Source of the DNA: an uncultured Paraglaciecola sp.
GTDB taxonomy: Bacteria > Pseudomonadota > Gammaproteobacteria > Enterobacterales > Alteromonadaceae
Length of the DNA: 64,000 nucleotides
Direction of reading: 5' to 3'
Assembly: GCA_947498355.1 (NCBI GenBank)
Contig: CANMKA010000015.1
Span: forward strand, 29,843-93,842
Within the stretch, counting starts at the first letter, position 1. The number at the start of each line of letters is the position of its first letter. Shown here piece after piece: positions 31,404-40,573 of the stretch. Under the pieces are notes generated by a model. It was not told where the DNA came from. It was given only the letters and a program-made list of their open reading frames with translations, and did not search any database. The position numbers and the translations under genes are program-made.

Positions 31404-31823
31404 TTAGCAATCTTCAGTAGACTTACCCATTTTCTCTTTACTCGCAATACAGGCTTCTTTAAGTTTAACCGCTGCGTCTGCTTTTAATTCTGAGGCTTTT
31501 TCTTTGGTTGCATCCATTACATCAGCGGCCTTGTCAGAAGTCGCAGCATAGGCATCACTGGCTTTATCCTTGGCAGCCTCGTAGGCATCTACCGTCGAGT
31601 CCTTTGCATCAGCTGCCATATCTGAGGCCTTCTCAGCCAACTCAGAGGCTCCCTCTTTAGTATCCTCATATAGCTCTACTGACTTTTCTTTTACTTCAGC
31701 GGCCATTTGTTTAGTCTCTTGTTTTACCTCTTCTGTTGACTCTTTTTGCGTGTCGCTACATGCACTTAAACCTAGCGCGACAACTGTCAATGCAACAGCT
31801 ACTTTGGTCTTTGAAAAATTCAT
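31404..31823 (-). CDS. Lipoprotein with charged Ala/Lys/Glu helical repeats
   Basis: A 139-residue lipoprotein of unknown role. The signal peptide ends in LSAC (Cys22), with serine and aspartate next, so an outer-membrane place is expected. The rest is almost only A, K, E, D, S, T and V in degenerate repeats of about eleven residues such as EKASDMAADAKDST, AKDKASDAYAATSDK and TKEKASELKADA. This pattern predicts one long amphipathic helix, like LEA or apolipoprotein-type proteins. Two cysteines lie near the C-terminus (CIASKEKMGKSTEDC) and could form a disulfide. AAAAGGA stands before the ATG. It is alone between the lip and man genes. Confidence 0.85.
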   Translation of the reverse strand: MNFSKTKVAVALTVVALGLSACSDTQKESTEEVKQETKQMAAEVKEKSVELYEDTKEGASELAEKASDMAADAKDSTVDAYEAAKDKASDAYAATSDKAADVMDATKEKASELKADAAVKLKEACIASKEKMGKSTEDC

Positions 31824-32025
31824 TTTGATTCCTTTTATTAATCTAATTAAGTGTACGTACTCGTACAGACTTACCCTAGGCTTAGCGAATTTTGTTCCAT
31901 ATTGCTAATTTATTGATCTAAATAAGGTTTCTTTAGCTTAACTGATATCCACGTAAATAAGTCACTCATTTCGTATTAAATTAGCAACACAGCGAGTAAA
32001 ACTCATTGTTTATGTCTACACACAA

Positions 32026-32053
32026 AAAAGCCCAGTCTGTTAACTGGGCTTTT
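32026..32053 (-). terminator. Terminator after manB
   Basis: Stem AAAAGCCCAGT with its exact complement (11 bp), loop of six bases, followed on the minus strand by a T-rich tail (TTTTTTGTG). It lies about 20 bases after the manB stop. Confidence 0.87.
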
Positions 32054-32074
32054 AATACTTTAACCATTATGCGC

Positions 32075-33520
32075 TTACTTGAGTAGAGCCAGAAGTTCTT
32101 GAGTTTTCTCTTGCATCAAAGAAATATCCCCTTTGGATTCGACATTTAAACGAATAACCGGCTCGGTATTCGATTTACGCAAATTAAAACGCCATGTTCC
32201 GAACTCAAGGCCAATGCCGTCTGTGTAATCAATCACAGTCGCTTGGGCTTGATACTTTTCGAGAATAGTTTTGATGGCCCCATCAGGATCAGCCAAGGTA
32301 CTGTTAATCTCGCCCGAAGAAGGAAAAGCAGCGATACGCTCTTTAACCAATAAAGACAAAGGCTTATTACTGGTACACAAAAGCTCAGCCACCACCAACC
32401 ATGGGATCATGCCTGAATCGCAATAAGCAAAATCTCGGAAATAATGATGAGCGCTCATTTCACCGCCATACACGGCATCATCTGCGCGCATTCGCTCCTT
32501 AATAAAAGCGTGGCCAGTTTTACTTTTTATGGGTACGCCACCAGCGGACTCGACTATGTCTTCTGTATTCCAGTATACCCTTGGGTCATAAATAATCTTA
32601 GCCCCTGGATCTTTATCCAAAAAGGCCTTAGCTAACAAGCCTACTATGTAATAGCCCTCTACAAATTCACCTGTTTCGTCAAACAAGAAACAGCGATCGA
32701 AATCCCCATCCCAAGCAATACCCATATCAGCTTTATGATCAATAACTGCATTTGCAGTATCAGCGCGACTTTCTGGTAATAAAGGGTTGGGAATACCATT
32801 GGGGAAACTACCATCGGGTTGATGATGAACCTTAATAAACTCAATAGGCACTTGCTTGGCTTGTAATTCGGCTTCGATCGCATCAAGTGCTTTACCTGCC
32901 GCACCATTGCCCGCATTCACTACCAGTTTAAGGGGCTTAATGTTGGCCATATCGATGTAAGATAGCATATGAGCCACGTAATCTGGCATTGCGTCTAGGG
33001 CTTTATATTGATTGCTTTGAGCTAACTTGCTTGTTTCAACGGACCCTTGACCTTGAATAAACTGCTCATCACTTACTCTCTGGGTAGCATACTTGCCTAA
33101 GCCAGCATCTACAGTTTGCGTAGAATAGGTTTCGGCTAAATCACGAATAGCAAATAACCCCGTATCCCCGCTGATAGGCCTAGAGTCAGTTTTGACCAAT
33201 TTCATGCCATTGTAGTCAATAGGATTATGGCTGGCGGTTACTTCTACGCCGCCATCTACCCCTAAAAACTTAGTCGCAAAATAAATTTCCTCTGTGCCCG
33301 TCATACCTAAATCGATAACCGCTGTGCCGCCATCTATCAAGCCTGCCGCTAACGCTAACTTGAGAGGTTCAGAAGTTAACCGAACGTCGCCACCAATGAC
33401 TACGGACTTAGCTTGCATGTGCTCGGCATAGGCACGACCAATGCGATAAGCTACGTTTTCATCTAGTTGTTCGAGTAATTTTCCACGAATGTCGTAGGCC
33501 TTAAAACAGGTAATTTTCAT
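32075..33520 (-). CDS. manB: Phosphomannomutase (ManB/CpsG type)
   Basis: Turns mannose 6-phosphate into mannose 1-phosphate for GDP-mannose. The 481-residue protein starts [15 protein letters not shown] and has the phosphoserine loop EVTASHNP (Ser97), the metal site WDGDFDRCF near residue 272, the sugar loop [10 protein letters not shown] and the phosphate loop [14 protein letters not shown]. The sequence [13 protein letters not shown] also fits E. coli CpsG. It follows manC by 37 bases, so the two are probably one operon. No glycosyltransferase or GDP-mannose dehydratase gene is near, so the product feeds pathways elsewhere. Confidence 0.95.
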   Translation of the reverse strand: MKITCFKAYDIRGKLLEQLDENVAYRIGRAYAEHMQAKSVVIGGDVRLTSEPLKLALAAGLIDGGTAVIDLGMTGTEEIYFATKFLGVDGGVEVTASHNPIDYNGMKLVKTDSRPISGDTGLFAIRDLAETYSTQTVDAGLGKYATQRVSDEQFIQGQGSVETSKLAQSNQYKALDAMPDYVAHMLSYIDMANIKPLKLVVNAGNGAAGKALDAIEAELQAKQVPIEFIKVHHQPDGSFPNGIPNPLLPESRADTANAVIDHKADMGIAWDGDFDRCFLFDETGEFVEGYYIVGLLAKAFLDKDPGAKIIYDPRVYWNTEDIVESAGGVPIKSKTGHAFIKERMRADDAVYGGEMSAHHYFRDFAYCDSGMIPWLVVAELLCTSNKPLSLLVKERIAAFPSSGEINSTLADPDGAIKTILEKYQAQATVIDYTDGIGLEFGTWRFNLRKSNTEPVIRLNVESKGDISLMQEKTQELLALLK

Positions 33521-33557
33521 TTATATTTAACCTTATTAATAACTGTTATACGCCGAT

Positions 33558-34976
33558 TTACGACTCGACACGCCCATAACGGTCAGAGAAACGCACAATA
33601 TCGTCTTCGCCAAGATAAGTACCCGATTGCACTTCAATTAGCTCAAGAGGAATTTTACCTGGATTTTCGAGGGCGTGAATAACCCCAACAGGAATATAAG
33701 TAGATTGATTTTCTGATAATAACAAGGTCTCGTCGCCATTAGTGACTTTGGCTGTTCCTGCTACCACTATCCAATGTTCTGCTCTGTGGTGGTGCATTTG
33801 TACCGATAATTTTTCGCCAGGCTTGACCGTAATACGTTTAACTTGGAAGCGCTCACCGTTATCAATAGAGTCGTAGCTACCCCAAGGTCTAAACACTTCG
33901 CGGTGAAATTCGAACTCTGGACGTTTGTCCGCTTTCAATTGGTTCACGACCTTCTTGATGTCTTGCACTTTGTCTTTATTGGCAACCAATACTGCATCTT
34001 TAGTTTCAACCACCACTACATCATCTAAGCCAACCACAGAAATCAAACGCTGTTCGGCATTAACGTAACTATTATTTACGCCTTCTAAAATGGCGTCGCC
34101 AATAACGACATTACCATTTTGATCTTTCTCTTTGGCGGTTTCCCACAAAGACGACCAGCTGCCTACATCGCTCCATCCAGCATCTAAAGGCACCACGCAT
34201 GCTGAATCGGTTTTTTCCATTACAGCATAGTCGATTGAGTCATCTGGGCATCCAGCAAAAATGTCGGCATCAACACGAACAAATTCTAAATCTTTAGCTT
34301 CGGTTGCTATGGCTTTGCGACAAATTTCAAGCATTTGTGGGTTGTACTTTTCAAGTTCTTGAAGGTAACGGCTGGCTTTAAACATAAACATGCCGCTATT
34401 CCAATAATATTCACCCGAATCGACATATGATTGCGCAGTGGCTAGATCAGGCTTTTCAACAAAACTTGCCACATCAAAGCCCACCTCAACAGCGGCCACT
34501 TGCTGACCACCCTGAATATAGCCATATCCGGTATGAGCCGAGTCTGGCACGATACCAAAGGTCACTAACTTACCTTGCTCAGCTAATACTTCTGCATGTT
34601 TAATGGCTTGATGGAAAGCAGGTGCGTCATTAATTAAATGGTCTGCTGCAAGGATCAAAAGCGTTGGGTCATCCCCTTTAAGTGATGCATGTAAAGCTGC
34701 TAATGCAATGGCCGGAGCAGTATTGCGCCCTACAGGCTCAAGTAAAATCCCGCCATGGTCAACGTCTTGTTGACGTAATTGCTCGGCTACTAAAAATCTG
34801 TGAGCGTCGTTACAAATAACAATAGGCTTATCAGCTTTGGTTCCATCCAATCTATGAATTGTGTCCTGTAACATGGTTAAATCACTGGTTAAATTCAAAA
34901 ACTGCTTGGGCAATGCAGCGCGAGATTTAGGCCACAAACGACTTCCACTTCCACCAGCAAGAATTACAGGTTTCAT
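33558..34976 (-). CDS. manC: Mannose-1-phosphate guanylyltransferase / mannose-6-phosphate isomerase
   Basis: Bifunctional enzyme: the N-terminal domain joins GTP and mannose 1-phosphate to GDP-mannose, the C-terminal cupin isomerises fructose 6-phosphate to mannose 6-phosphate. The 472-residue protein has the nucleotidyl-transferase motif [11 protein letters not shown] (6-16), [11 protein letters not shown] near 170, and the cupin motif [17 protein letters not shown] near 405, with metal-binding histidines. The ATG at 34976 follows AAGGAA and begins the conserved domain; the frame is open 20 codons upstream without support. It is the first gene of manC-manB. Confidence 0.95.
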   Translation of the reverse strand: MKPVILAGGSGSRLWPKSRAALPKQFLNLTSDLTMLQDTIHRLDGTKADKPIVICNDAHRFLVAEQLRQQDVDHGGILLEPVGRNTAPAIALAALHASLKGDDPTLLILAADHLINDAPAFHQAIKHAEVLAEQGKLVTFGIVPDSAHTGYGYIQGGQQVAAVEVGFDVASFVEKPDLATAQSYVDSGEYYWNSGMFMFKASRYLQELEKYNPQMLEICRKAIATEAKDLEFVRVDADIFAGCPDDSIDYAVMEKTDSACVVPLDAGWSDVGSWSSLWETAKEKDQNGNVVIGDAILEGVNNSYVNAEQRLISVVGLDDVVVVETKDAVLVANKDKVQDIKKVVNQLKADKRPEFEFHREVFRPWGSYDSIDNGERFQVKRITVKPGEKLSVQMHHHRAEHWIVVAGTAKVTNGDETLLLSENQSTYIPVGVIHALENPGKIPLELIEVQSGTYLGEDDIVRFSDRYGRVES

Positions 34977-35170
34977 TAAACATTCCTTATATTGAGAATA
35001 AATTTTGCCTAAGCCACGCAAAGGGCTTAACGACAAGGGCTTATTGGCCCAGAATACTATTAAAGGTTAGCCTTAGTTTCAACTAACAATCTTGTCCTGC
35101 AGGCGATTAACTCGCTCCCAATCTAATCTAAGGCAAGATAAGCCATTTTCTCTAGCAACAATCACGCAGA

Positions 35171-35199
35171 TTGGGTTATCTAGACGCTGCTGATATAAT
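35171..35199 (+). promoter_or_regulatory. Predicted sigma-70 promoter of tcdA
   Basis: TTGGGT (35171-35176) and a perfect TATAAT (35194-35199) are separated by 17 bases and lie 30 bases before the tcdA ATG. Confidence 0.6.
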
Positions 35200-35228
35200 C
35201 ACCCCATACCATTAGTATTAAGAGCACT

Positions 35229-36020
35229 ATGAGCGAAATAGATAAAAGGTTTGGTGGCACTCAGCGACTATACGGTCAATCAGCCGTCACTCGGCTACAA
35301 CAGGCCCATGTTTGTGTAGTGGGTATAGGCGGGGTAGGCACTTGGATAGCAGAAGGCTTAGCTCGTTCGGCTATAGGCCACATCACCCTTATTGATTTGG
35401 ACGATATTTGCGTAACCAACACCAATCGCCAAATCCATGCCTTAACTAGCACCATAGGCCAAGCTAAAGTCGAAGCTATGGCCTCGCGCCTAAAACAAAT
35501 CAATCCTGAGTGCGTAGTCCACGAAATTGAAGACTTTGTCACCCCCGAAAACGTCAGGCAGTTAATTAGCAGCCAGTTCGACTATGTGGTAGATGCCACC
35601 GACAGTATTAAAGCCAAAGCTGCCATGATTGCCCATTGCAAGCGCAATAAGATTCCAATTATTACTATAGGTGGAGCCGGAGGGCAAATTGACCCTACTC
35701 AAGTAAAAGTGGCAGATCTAACTAAAACCTTACAAGACCCCCTCGCCTCAAAACTGCGCTCCGAGCTAAAACGTTTTTATAATTTCACTCGCAATCCTAA
35801 GCGGCGCTTTGCTGTGGATTGTGTATTTTCTACCGAGCAATTACGTTATCCTCAGGCAGATGGCAGTATTTGCACGACCAAATCCGGACAAGACGGCAGC
35901 ACTAAACTCGATTGTAACAGCGGATTTGGTGCCTCAGTCAGTGTGACTGCAACCTTTGGATTTGTTGCAGTGGCAAGAGTGATCGATAAGCTGCTGATTA
36001 AAGCCTTATCCCAAGAATAA
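35229..36020 (+). CDS. tcdA: tRNA threonylcarbamoyladenosine dehydratase TcdA
   Basis: E1/ThiF-like enzyme that uses ATP to close the threonylcarbamoyl group of t6A37 to cyclic ct6A in ANN-reading tRNAs. The 263-residue protein has the nucleotide-binding GIGGVG at 32-37, the LIDLDDICVTNTNRQIHAL motif typical of the family, VVDATDSIKAKAAMIAHC, the segment with GGAGGQIDPTQVKVADLTK, and the C-terminal GFGASVSVTATFG. A well-formed promoter precedes it. It is divergent from manC. Confidence 0.95.
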   Translation: MSEIDKRFGGTQRLYGQSAVTRLQQAHVCVVGIGGVGTWIAEGLARSAIGHITLIDLDDICVTNTNRQIHALTSTIGQAKVEAMASRLKQINPECVVHEIEDFVTPENVRQLISSQFDYVVDATDSIKAKAAMIAHCKRNKIPIITIGGAGGQIDPTQVKVADLTKTLQDPLASKLRSELKRFYNFTRNPKRRFAVDCVFSTEQLRYPQADGSICTTKSGQDGSTKLDCNSGFGASVSVTATFGFVAVARVIDKLLIKALSQE

Positions 36021-36198
36021 TATTCGACAATAAATCGAAACCCATACACAATGGCTTTAAAGGGTTAATACATAAAACCTGAAATCTGGGCGCAAACTTA
36101 CTCATTGCACATAAATAGAACCTAGCATTGAGTCAAAAAGCGTTCTAATACGCAAATTGCTATCCAGAATTCAGGCTAAATAAAATAGGATTTATCAT

Positions 36199-36612
36199 AT
36201 GCGCATGACCACAGAGGAACTATCAGAGTTAATGGCAGACAGTGCCAACAACGCAGTGTCGACAACCAAAGAAGAGTTTAAGATTTTTTTAGATGGCTCT
36301 GAACAAAGCATCACTACAGTAGATGACGTGATTTTAAGCTGGCTAGATAAATATAAATCACAAGCCTTAGAAGACGATGCGGTATTTACCATATGCAATA
36401 TTTATGGTGCGTACATAGGTGAAATTTTTCGTAAAAAAATTGGCGGTGAATGGAACTATGATGAGTCTGATCCCACAGCTCCCTACGTAGTTCTGAATTA
36501 CGCAGGCAGTAGTTATGCCTTTGCGGGCATTTGCTACCAAAGGCTTGTTAACGACAGCCAAATAAGCGTAAAAGAGTATTTCGACAAGGCCGTTGCCAAT
36601 AACGTGCAGTAA
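36199..36612 (+). CDS. Hypothetical protein
   Basis: A 137-residue soluble, acidic protein that I do not recognise with confidence. It has no signal peptide or membrane helix. Visible stretches are DDVILSWLDKYKSQALEDDA, ICNIYGAYIGEIFRKKIGGEW and a Tyr-rich SSYAFAGICYQRLVN. The middle part resembles proteins in which a domain of unknown function (such as DUF3806) sits next to secretion or immunity genes, but this is only an impression. It lies 180 bases after tcdA, just upstream of a cluster of dispersed repeats, and belongs to a block of four poorly known genes between tcdA and asnS. Confidence 0.75.
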   Translation: MRMTTEELSELMADSANNAVSTTKEEFKIFLDGSEQSITTVDDVILSWLDKYKSQALEDDAVFTICNIYGAYIGEIFRKKIGGEWNYDESDPTAPYVVLNYAGSSYAFAGICYQRLVNDSQISVKEYFDKAVANNVQ

Positions 36613-36770
36613 AAGGTAAAAATCATTGCATCAGGGATTGTTTGCATAGCAGGATACTGTTTTTTATATCATGCAGGTTTCAATCCCTAAACCCTACACA
36701 GGGCGCATAAAACCTTTGGCTGTAGTTTTTCAGTGTTTGGTCTTAATATTTGGGTTATCCGCCTAAAAGA

Positions 36771-36806
36771 TTGGATTCCAGATCAAAACAACTCTGGAAT
36801 GACGAG
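36771..36806 (+). repeat. Palindromic repeat unit, copy 1
   Basis: Unit with TTCCAGA at the left and TCTGGAA at the right enclosing a 10-base loop region, ending AATGACGAG. Loop bases differ slightly from copies 2 and 3. Confidence 0.85.
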
Positions 36807-36888
36807 GGTAGAGGCTTGTTTGTTTCTGCTCTTCTTGCCCCTATCTACTGCCTCCTACCTACTACCTACTATTCACAGCTTTGAGACT

Positions 36889-36924
36889 TTGGATTCCAGA
36901 TCAAAAGACCTCTGGAATGACGAG
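36889..36924 (+). repeat. Palindromic repeat unit, copy 2
   Basis: Same unit, with loop bases TCAAAAGACC as in copy 3. It is preceded by the same GCTTTGAGACTT box. Confidence 0.85.
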
Positions 36925-37117
36925 ATGTAAGGTTGTTGGTCTTTCACTGCTGAAATGATGGAGGTGTGGGCTTGCTCTTCTTGTCCCTATCTCCTATCTA
37001 CTTTATTCTGCTTTTACCTGCTTTTCTCTGTGAACCTGGTGAACGCTGTGGTGCAATGTCTTTCGCTTTTGTTTTTCCTAGTCACTATTTACTAGCCACT
37101 ATTCACCGCTTTGAGAC

Positions 37118-37154
37118 TTGAGATTCCAGATCAAAAGACCTCTGGAATGACGAG
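37118..37154 (+). repeat. Palindromic repeat unit, copy 3
   Basis: Same unit, inner part the same as copy 2 and the right flank the same as copy 1, so it looks like a mosaic of the two. Confidence 0.85.
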
Positions 37155-37257
37155 GGTAGAGGCTTGTTTGTTTCTGCTCTTCTTGCCCCTATTTACTATC
37201 TCCTATCTACTTTCCCTGCTCTTCTCGCCCCTAGCCACTATCTCCTATCTCCTGCTT

Positions 37258-37773
37258 TTATCTGCTCTTTTGCCAGTCTTGTAACATCACGTTTAAATGC
37301 TTGGATTTTATTAAGTAATACCCACACCAAATTTCTATCAACAAAGGTAAGGCGACTAACCAAGAAAACTGCCAATTTTGCTCTTTGGCAATGTTGACCT
37401 CTAGAGCTAAATTTAAAATAACAGCACATAATAATAGCGGCCGAATGAGTCTAAATACCCATTCATTCTGGCTTTGCGCGATTTTCTCTCTAAAACTCAA
37501 GATAACCAAAGCACTGAGTCCTAACACCCCTAACCCTGCACTAGAATATAGATGACTAGCATGCTCATACAAAATATCAGCGAGCACTTTGGTATGCTCT
37601 GCAGAGATCAGCTGTGCAATAACCAAAAACACTCCTCGGCAAATAAACAGAGTAAAAAAATACAAAAGCCAAGGCGGTTTAACTCGCCCTGCCTCGTCAT
37701 AGTGTTTGAGGGGTAAGAGTAGCAGAGAGCTAATAGCCAAAAACTTGCTCAACTTTACGCTTAGCAGGGCCAC
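37258..37773 (-). CDS. DUF2919 family membrane protein
   Basis: An inner-membrane protein of up to 171 residues related to E. coli YfeZ. The stretch HYDEAGRVKPPWLLYFFTLF near residues 24-43 is the start of the DUF2919 domain; about four hydrophobic helices follow, the last two separated by a short charged loop (EVNIAKEQ). The longest frame starts with GTG at 37773 and overlaps the upstream gene by 44 bases; a TTG a few codons later could be the true start, because no ribosome binding site decides. The stop codon is directly at the border of the repeat cluster. Function unknown. Confidence 0.75.
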   Translation of the reverse strand: MALLSVKLSKFLAISSLLLLPLKHYDEAGRVKPPWLLYFFTLFICRGVFLVIAQLISAEHTKVLADILYEHASHLYSSAGLGVLGLSALVILSFREKIAQSQNEWVFRLIRPLLLCAVILNLALEVNIAKEQNWQFSWLVALPLLIEIWCGYYLIKSKHLNVMLQDWQKSR

Positions 37774-38266
37774 TTAGCTGCTGATGCATAGCGCTAAATG
37801 CTTGCTGCCATTTAGTTTTTTGCCCAGGGCAATAAGGCTTTTTATACAAGGCTTTGTCAACTTCGACCGCTGCGATTAGATGACACAAATCAGATAATAA
37901 CTCACGACTAGTGGCCTCGTTATCAACTGGATATCGCACAGGGAGCTTGCTAGGCCCTTGATTATCTTGCATAAAAGAGGCAATTAAGGCGTCCAAATCA
38001 CAATTATGATAGGCAAAGATTAAGGCTTCTACCTCTTTGCCCAGTATTGCTATTCGCTCATGACGTTTAGTCGGGCTAGGTGGCTCTTGGACAAAATCAA
38101 AATGAGAGTAAGCCGCTAGGTATAAAGCAGCGTGTTGGCAAACTTCTGGTGCAGCCCAAGACTTAAGTAAACATCGAGCACCCTCTAGGCCCGCAATCAA
38201 ATCGGGTTCTGTATGCTCGAAATCTCCTGCCCCTATTTCTATTAACTGTCGAAACTTAGTATCCAT
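37730..38266 (-). CDS. Hypothetical protein, possibly DUF6817-like
   Basis: A 178-residue soluble protein. The ATG at 38266 is chosen because AGAGGAAG lies six bases before it. The N-terminal half (FEHTEPDLIAGLEGARCLLK, SWAAPEVCQHAALYLAAYSH) has spaced His and Asp/Glu residues in helices, like the HD-related DUF6817 proteins, but I cannot confirm this. The C-terminal part is helical and basic. It overlaps the DUF2919 gene by 37 to 44 bases, so the two are probably translated together. Function unknown. Confidence 0.7.
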   Translation of the reverse strand: MDTKFRQLIEIGAGDFEHTEPDLIAGLEGARCLLKSWAAPEVCQHAALYLAAYSHFDFVQEPPSPTKRHERIAILGKEVEALIFAYHNCDLDALIASFMQDNQGPSKLPVRYPVDNEATSRELLSDLCHLIAAVEVDKALYKKPYCPGQKTKWQQAFSAMHQQLSGPAKRKVEQVFGY

Positions 38267-38307
38267 CAACTTCCTCTTTGCACGTTACGTTATGGCGTGC
38301 CCTTGGT

Positions 38308-38685
38308 TCAGTTAAATTCAAAGTATAAAATAACCAAGCTGCTAACCGCGGTGAACATCAATACAAATCCATTGATTCCAAAATGGTCTTTTTCACGGCG
38401 GTTACGTTTTCGCTTCATCAATAACACTGTAATACTGATCACTACGCACAAGCAAAGCAACGCTACCAATACCATGCTTAACGTTCTCGACCATTCTTTT
38501 CGTCCCTCAACTCCCCAAAAAGCTTGTACACCTGACACAAACTCTGGACGTGCATCATGAAAAACAATGAGGGCGGCGATAAATACGAACCAACCCAGTA
38601 CATTTATGCCCACCATAGTTTTAAACAGGTTGTCGTTTTCTCGTGGGGAGCGTCTTCTATCTTTTACTGGTCTATCTGGTTTCAT
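38308..38685 (-). CDS. Hypothetical three-helix membrane protein
   Basis: A 125-residue membrane protein I do not recognise. A basic, proline-containing N-terminus (KPDRPVKDRRRSPRENDN) is followed by three hydrophobic helices at about residues 24-42, 68-90 and 103-123. A charged cytoplasmic loop (MKRKRNRREKDH) lies between the second and third helix. The ATG at 38685 has only a weak ribosome binding site (AAAAGACA). It is the first of three minus-strand genes of unknown role between tcdA and asnS, about 40 bases before the DUF6817-like gene. Confidence 0.7.
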   Translation of the reverse strand: MKPDRPVKDRRRSPRENDNLFKTMVGINVLGWFVFIAALIVFHDARPEFVSGVQAFWGVEGRKEWSRTLSMVLVALLCLCVVISITVLLMKRKRNRREKDHFGINGFVLMFTAVSSLVILYFEFN

Positions 38686-38994
38686 AGTGTATTTGTCTTT
38701 TTACCAATGGAGCTGCCTCCTACTTTTTAAGGAAAGCCTTAATAAGAGAGTCAGGCTTTGCAAATAATTTCATATATTTATGCGAGGAGATAAAAGTAGC
38801 ATCATTATGTTGTATCATACTCACGAAGTTTAATCGACGTACACCACACAAACAACGGTACAACTGAAAACCTAATCGTTCTGCTCGCTGTGTGGCTAAG
38901 CTAAAAAAACATTGCTTGTGATGTTAGGTCCTCGATATCATCCACACCTTTTAGTTCGGCTAACAAAAGCCCATTTGATTTGGAGATAAACTAA
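38686..38994. other. Intergenic region upstream of asnS
   Basis: About 310 AT-rich bases between divergent genes with no credible gene. It should contain the asnS promoter, but no clear -35/-10 pair stands out. GGAG lies nine bases before the asnS ATG as a good ribosome binding site. Confidence 0.5.
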
Positions 38995-40392
38995 ATGGCT
39001 CACACCCCAATTGCACAGATTTTTGCCGGTAAATATTCAGTTGGTGACTCGGTCACAATTAAAGGATGGGTGCGTACCCGCAGAGATTCCAAAGCAGGCT
39101 TATCATTTGTTGCCGTGCACGACGGAAGTTGCTTTGATCCAATTCAAGTTATTGCACTTAACAGCCTAGACAATTATGCCGACATTCAAACCCTTACAAC
39201 GAGTTGTTCACTCGAAGCCACAGGTACATTGAAAACTTCTCAAGGCAAAGGTCAATCTTTAGAAATTGAAGCTGACAGCATCAAGATTGTGGGTATGGTA
39301 GAAAACCCAGATACCTACCCTATGGCCGCCAAACGCCATAGCATAGAGTATTTGCGTGAACACGCCCATTTGCGTCCTCGCACCAATATTATTGGCGCAG
39401 TCACCCGAGTTAGAAATTGTTTGTCTCAGGCTATTCACCGTTTCTTTCATGAGCAAGGTTACTGTTGGGTGAGCACGCCTATCTTAACGGCCAGTGACAC
39501 CGAAGGCGCAGGTGAGATGTTTAAAGTCTCTACTCTAGATATGATGAACCTGCCTAAAACAGACAAAGGCGACGTTGATTACAGCCAAGACTTCTTCGGT
39601 AAAGAAACCTTTCTGACCGTGTCAGGTCAACTCAACGGTGAAGCTTATGCCACCGCCATGTCCAAAATATACACTTTCGGACCAACATTTAGAGCCGAAA
39701 ACTCAAATACTAGCCGTCACTTAGCTGAGTTCTGGATGATCGAACCAGAGGTTGCATTTGCCGATTTAGCCGACATTGCTCAATTATCAGAAGACATGCT
39801 TAAATATGTGTTTAAAGCGGTTCTAGAAGAGCGTGCTGACGATATGGAATTTTTTGCGCAACGTGTTAATAAAGAAGCGATTACCCGGCTAGAAAAAGTC
39901 ATTGAGCAAGATTTTGTGCGAATGGATTACACAGATGCCATCGACATACTCAAAAACTGCGGCAAAAACTTTGAATTCCCTATTGAATGGGGCGTTGATT
40001 TATCTTCTGAGCACGAGCGCTATTTGGCTGAAGAGCATGTAGGCGCGCCTATTATCATGCAAAACTACCCGAAAGACATCAAAGCTTTCTATATGCGTAT
40101 TAATGATGACGGTAAAACTGTGGCCGCGATGGACGTATTGGCGCCGGGTATCGGTGAAATCATCGGTGGTTCTCAGCGTGAAGAGCGTCTTGAGGTATTT
40201 GATCGTCGCTTAGAGGAAGTGAACTTAAGTAAAGAAGACTACAGCTGGTATCGCGATTTACGTCGCTACGGTACAGTACCCCACTCTGGCTTTGGTTTAG
40301 GCTTTGAGCGTTTAGTGGCTTATGTGACGGGCATGCAAAATGTAAGAGACGTTATTGCTTTCCCTCGAACACCAGGTAACGCTAACTACTAA
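38995..40392 (+). CDS. asnS: Asparaginyl-tRNA synthetase
   Basis: Class IIb synthetase that charges tRNA-Asn. The 465-residue protein has an N-terminal OB-fold anticodon-binding domain ([20 protein letters not shown]), then the catalytic domain with motif 2 [20 protein letters not shown], specific for AsnRS, and motif 3 [15 protein letters not shown] near the end, followed by FPRTPG. Its presence shows that asparagine is charged directly. It stands alone, with two hairpins after it. Confidence 0.98.
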   Translation: MAHTPIAQIFAGKYSVGDSVTIKGWVRTRRDSKAGLSFVAVHDGSCFDPIQVIALNSLDNYADIQTLTTSCSLEATGTLKTSQGKGQSLEIEADSIKIVGMVENPDTYPMAAKRHSIEYLREHAHLRPRTNIIGAVTRVRNCLSQAIHRFFHEQGYCWVSTPILTASDTEGAGEMFKVSTLDMMNLPKTDKGDVDYSQDFFGKETFLTVSGQLNGEAYATAMSKIYTFGPTFRAENSNTSRHLAEFWMIEPEVAFADLADIAQLSEDMLKYVFKAVLEERADDMEFFAQRVNKEAITRLEKVIEQDFVRMDYTDAIDILKNCGKNFEFPIEWGVDLSSEHERYLAEEHVGAPIIMQNYPKDIKAFYMRINDDGKTVAAMDVLAPGIGEIIGGSQREERLEVFDRRLEEVNLSKEDYSWYRDLRRYGTVPHSGFGLGFERLVAYVTGMQNVRDVIAFPRTPGNANY

Positions 40393-40477
40393 TTACTATT
40401 CACACACTATTTGCCAAAAACATACACTTTTACCAATTAGCATGAACGAATAAATAGCCTAGTCCGGTCTATTCGAT

Positions 40478-40499
40478 TGGACTGAGAAACCTCAGTCCA
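40478..40499 (+). terminator. Hairpin after asnS (first of two)
   Basis: Stem TGGACTGAG with its exact complement (9 bp) and loop AAAC, about 90 bases after the asnS stop. No T-run follows, so it may work together with the next hairpin. Confidence 0.5.
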
Positions 40500-40510
40500 C
40501 TACCCCTTCA

Positions 40511-40537
40511 CGCCAGAGTAAGTTTTTTGCTCTGGCG
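40511..40537 (+). terminator. Hairpin before the BNR-4 gene (second of two)
   Basis: Stem CGCCAGAG with its exact complement (8 bp), an 11-base loop holding a T-run, followed by TTCTTGTATAT. It ends 36 bases before the next start codon. Confidence 0.6.
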
Positions 40538-40573
40538 TTCTTGTATATATATGGTCACAGAGAGCCAACACAA

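Larger units (their letters stand above)
36767..37257. repeat. Cluster of dispersed palindromic repeats and pyrimidine-rich tracts
   Basis: About 490 non-coding bases made of mosaic repeats. Three copies of a palindromic unit (listed separately) alternate with four copies of a TGCTCTTCTYGYCCCTA motif (36827, 36973, 37175, 37217) and runs such as CTATCTCCTATCTACT. The stretch after copies 1 and 3 is the same for over 50 bases (36793-36844 and 37141-37192), and the stretch before copies 2 and 3 (ACTATTCAC-GCTTTGAGACTT) is also shared. The region ends exactly at the stop codon of the DUF2919 gene. There is no transposase. Such mosaics look like non-autonomous dispersed repeats of marine gammaproteobacteria. 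Confidence 0.85.

Noticed and set aside
36771..37154. Repeat units as a CRISPR array
   Set aside because: The units are palindromic, unevenly spaced (about 118 and 229 bases), with related sequences between them, and no cas gene is near.
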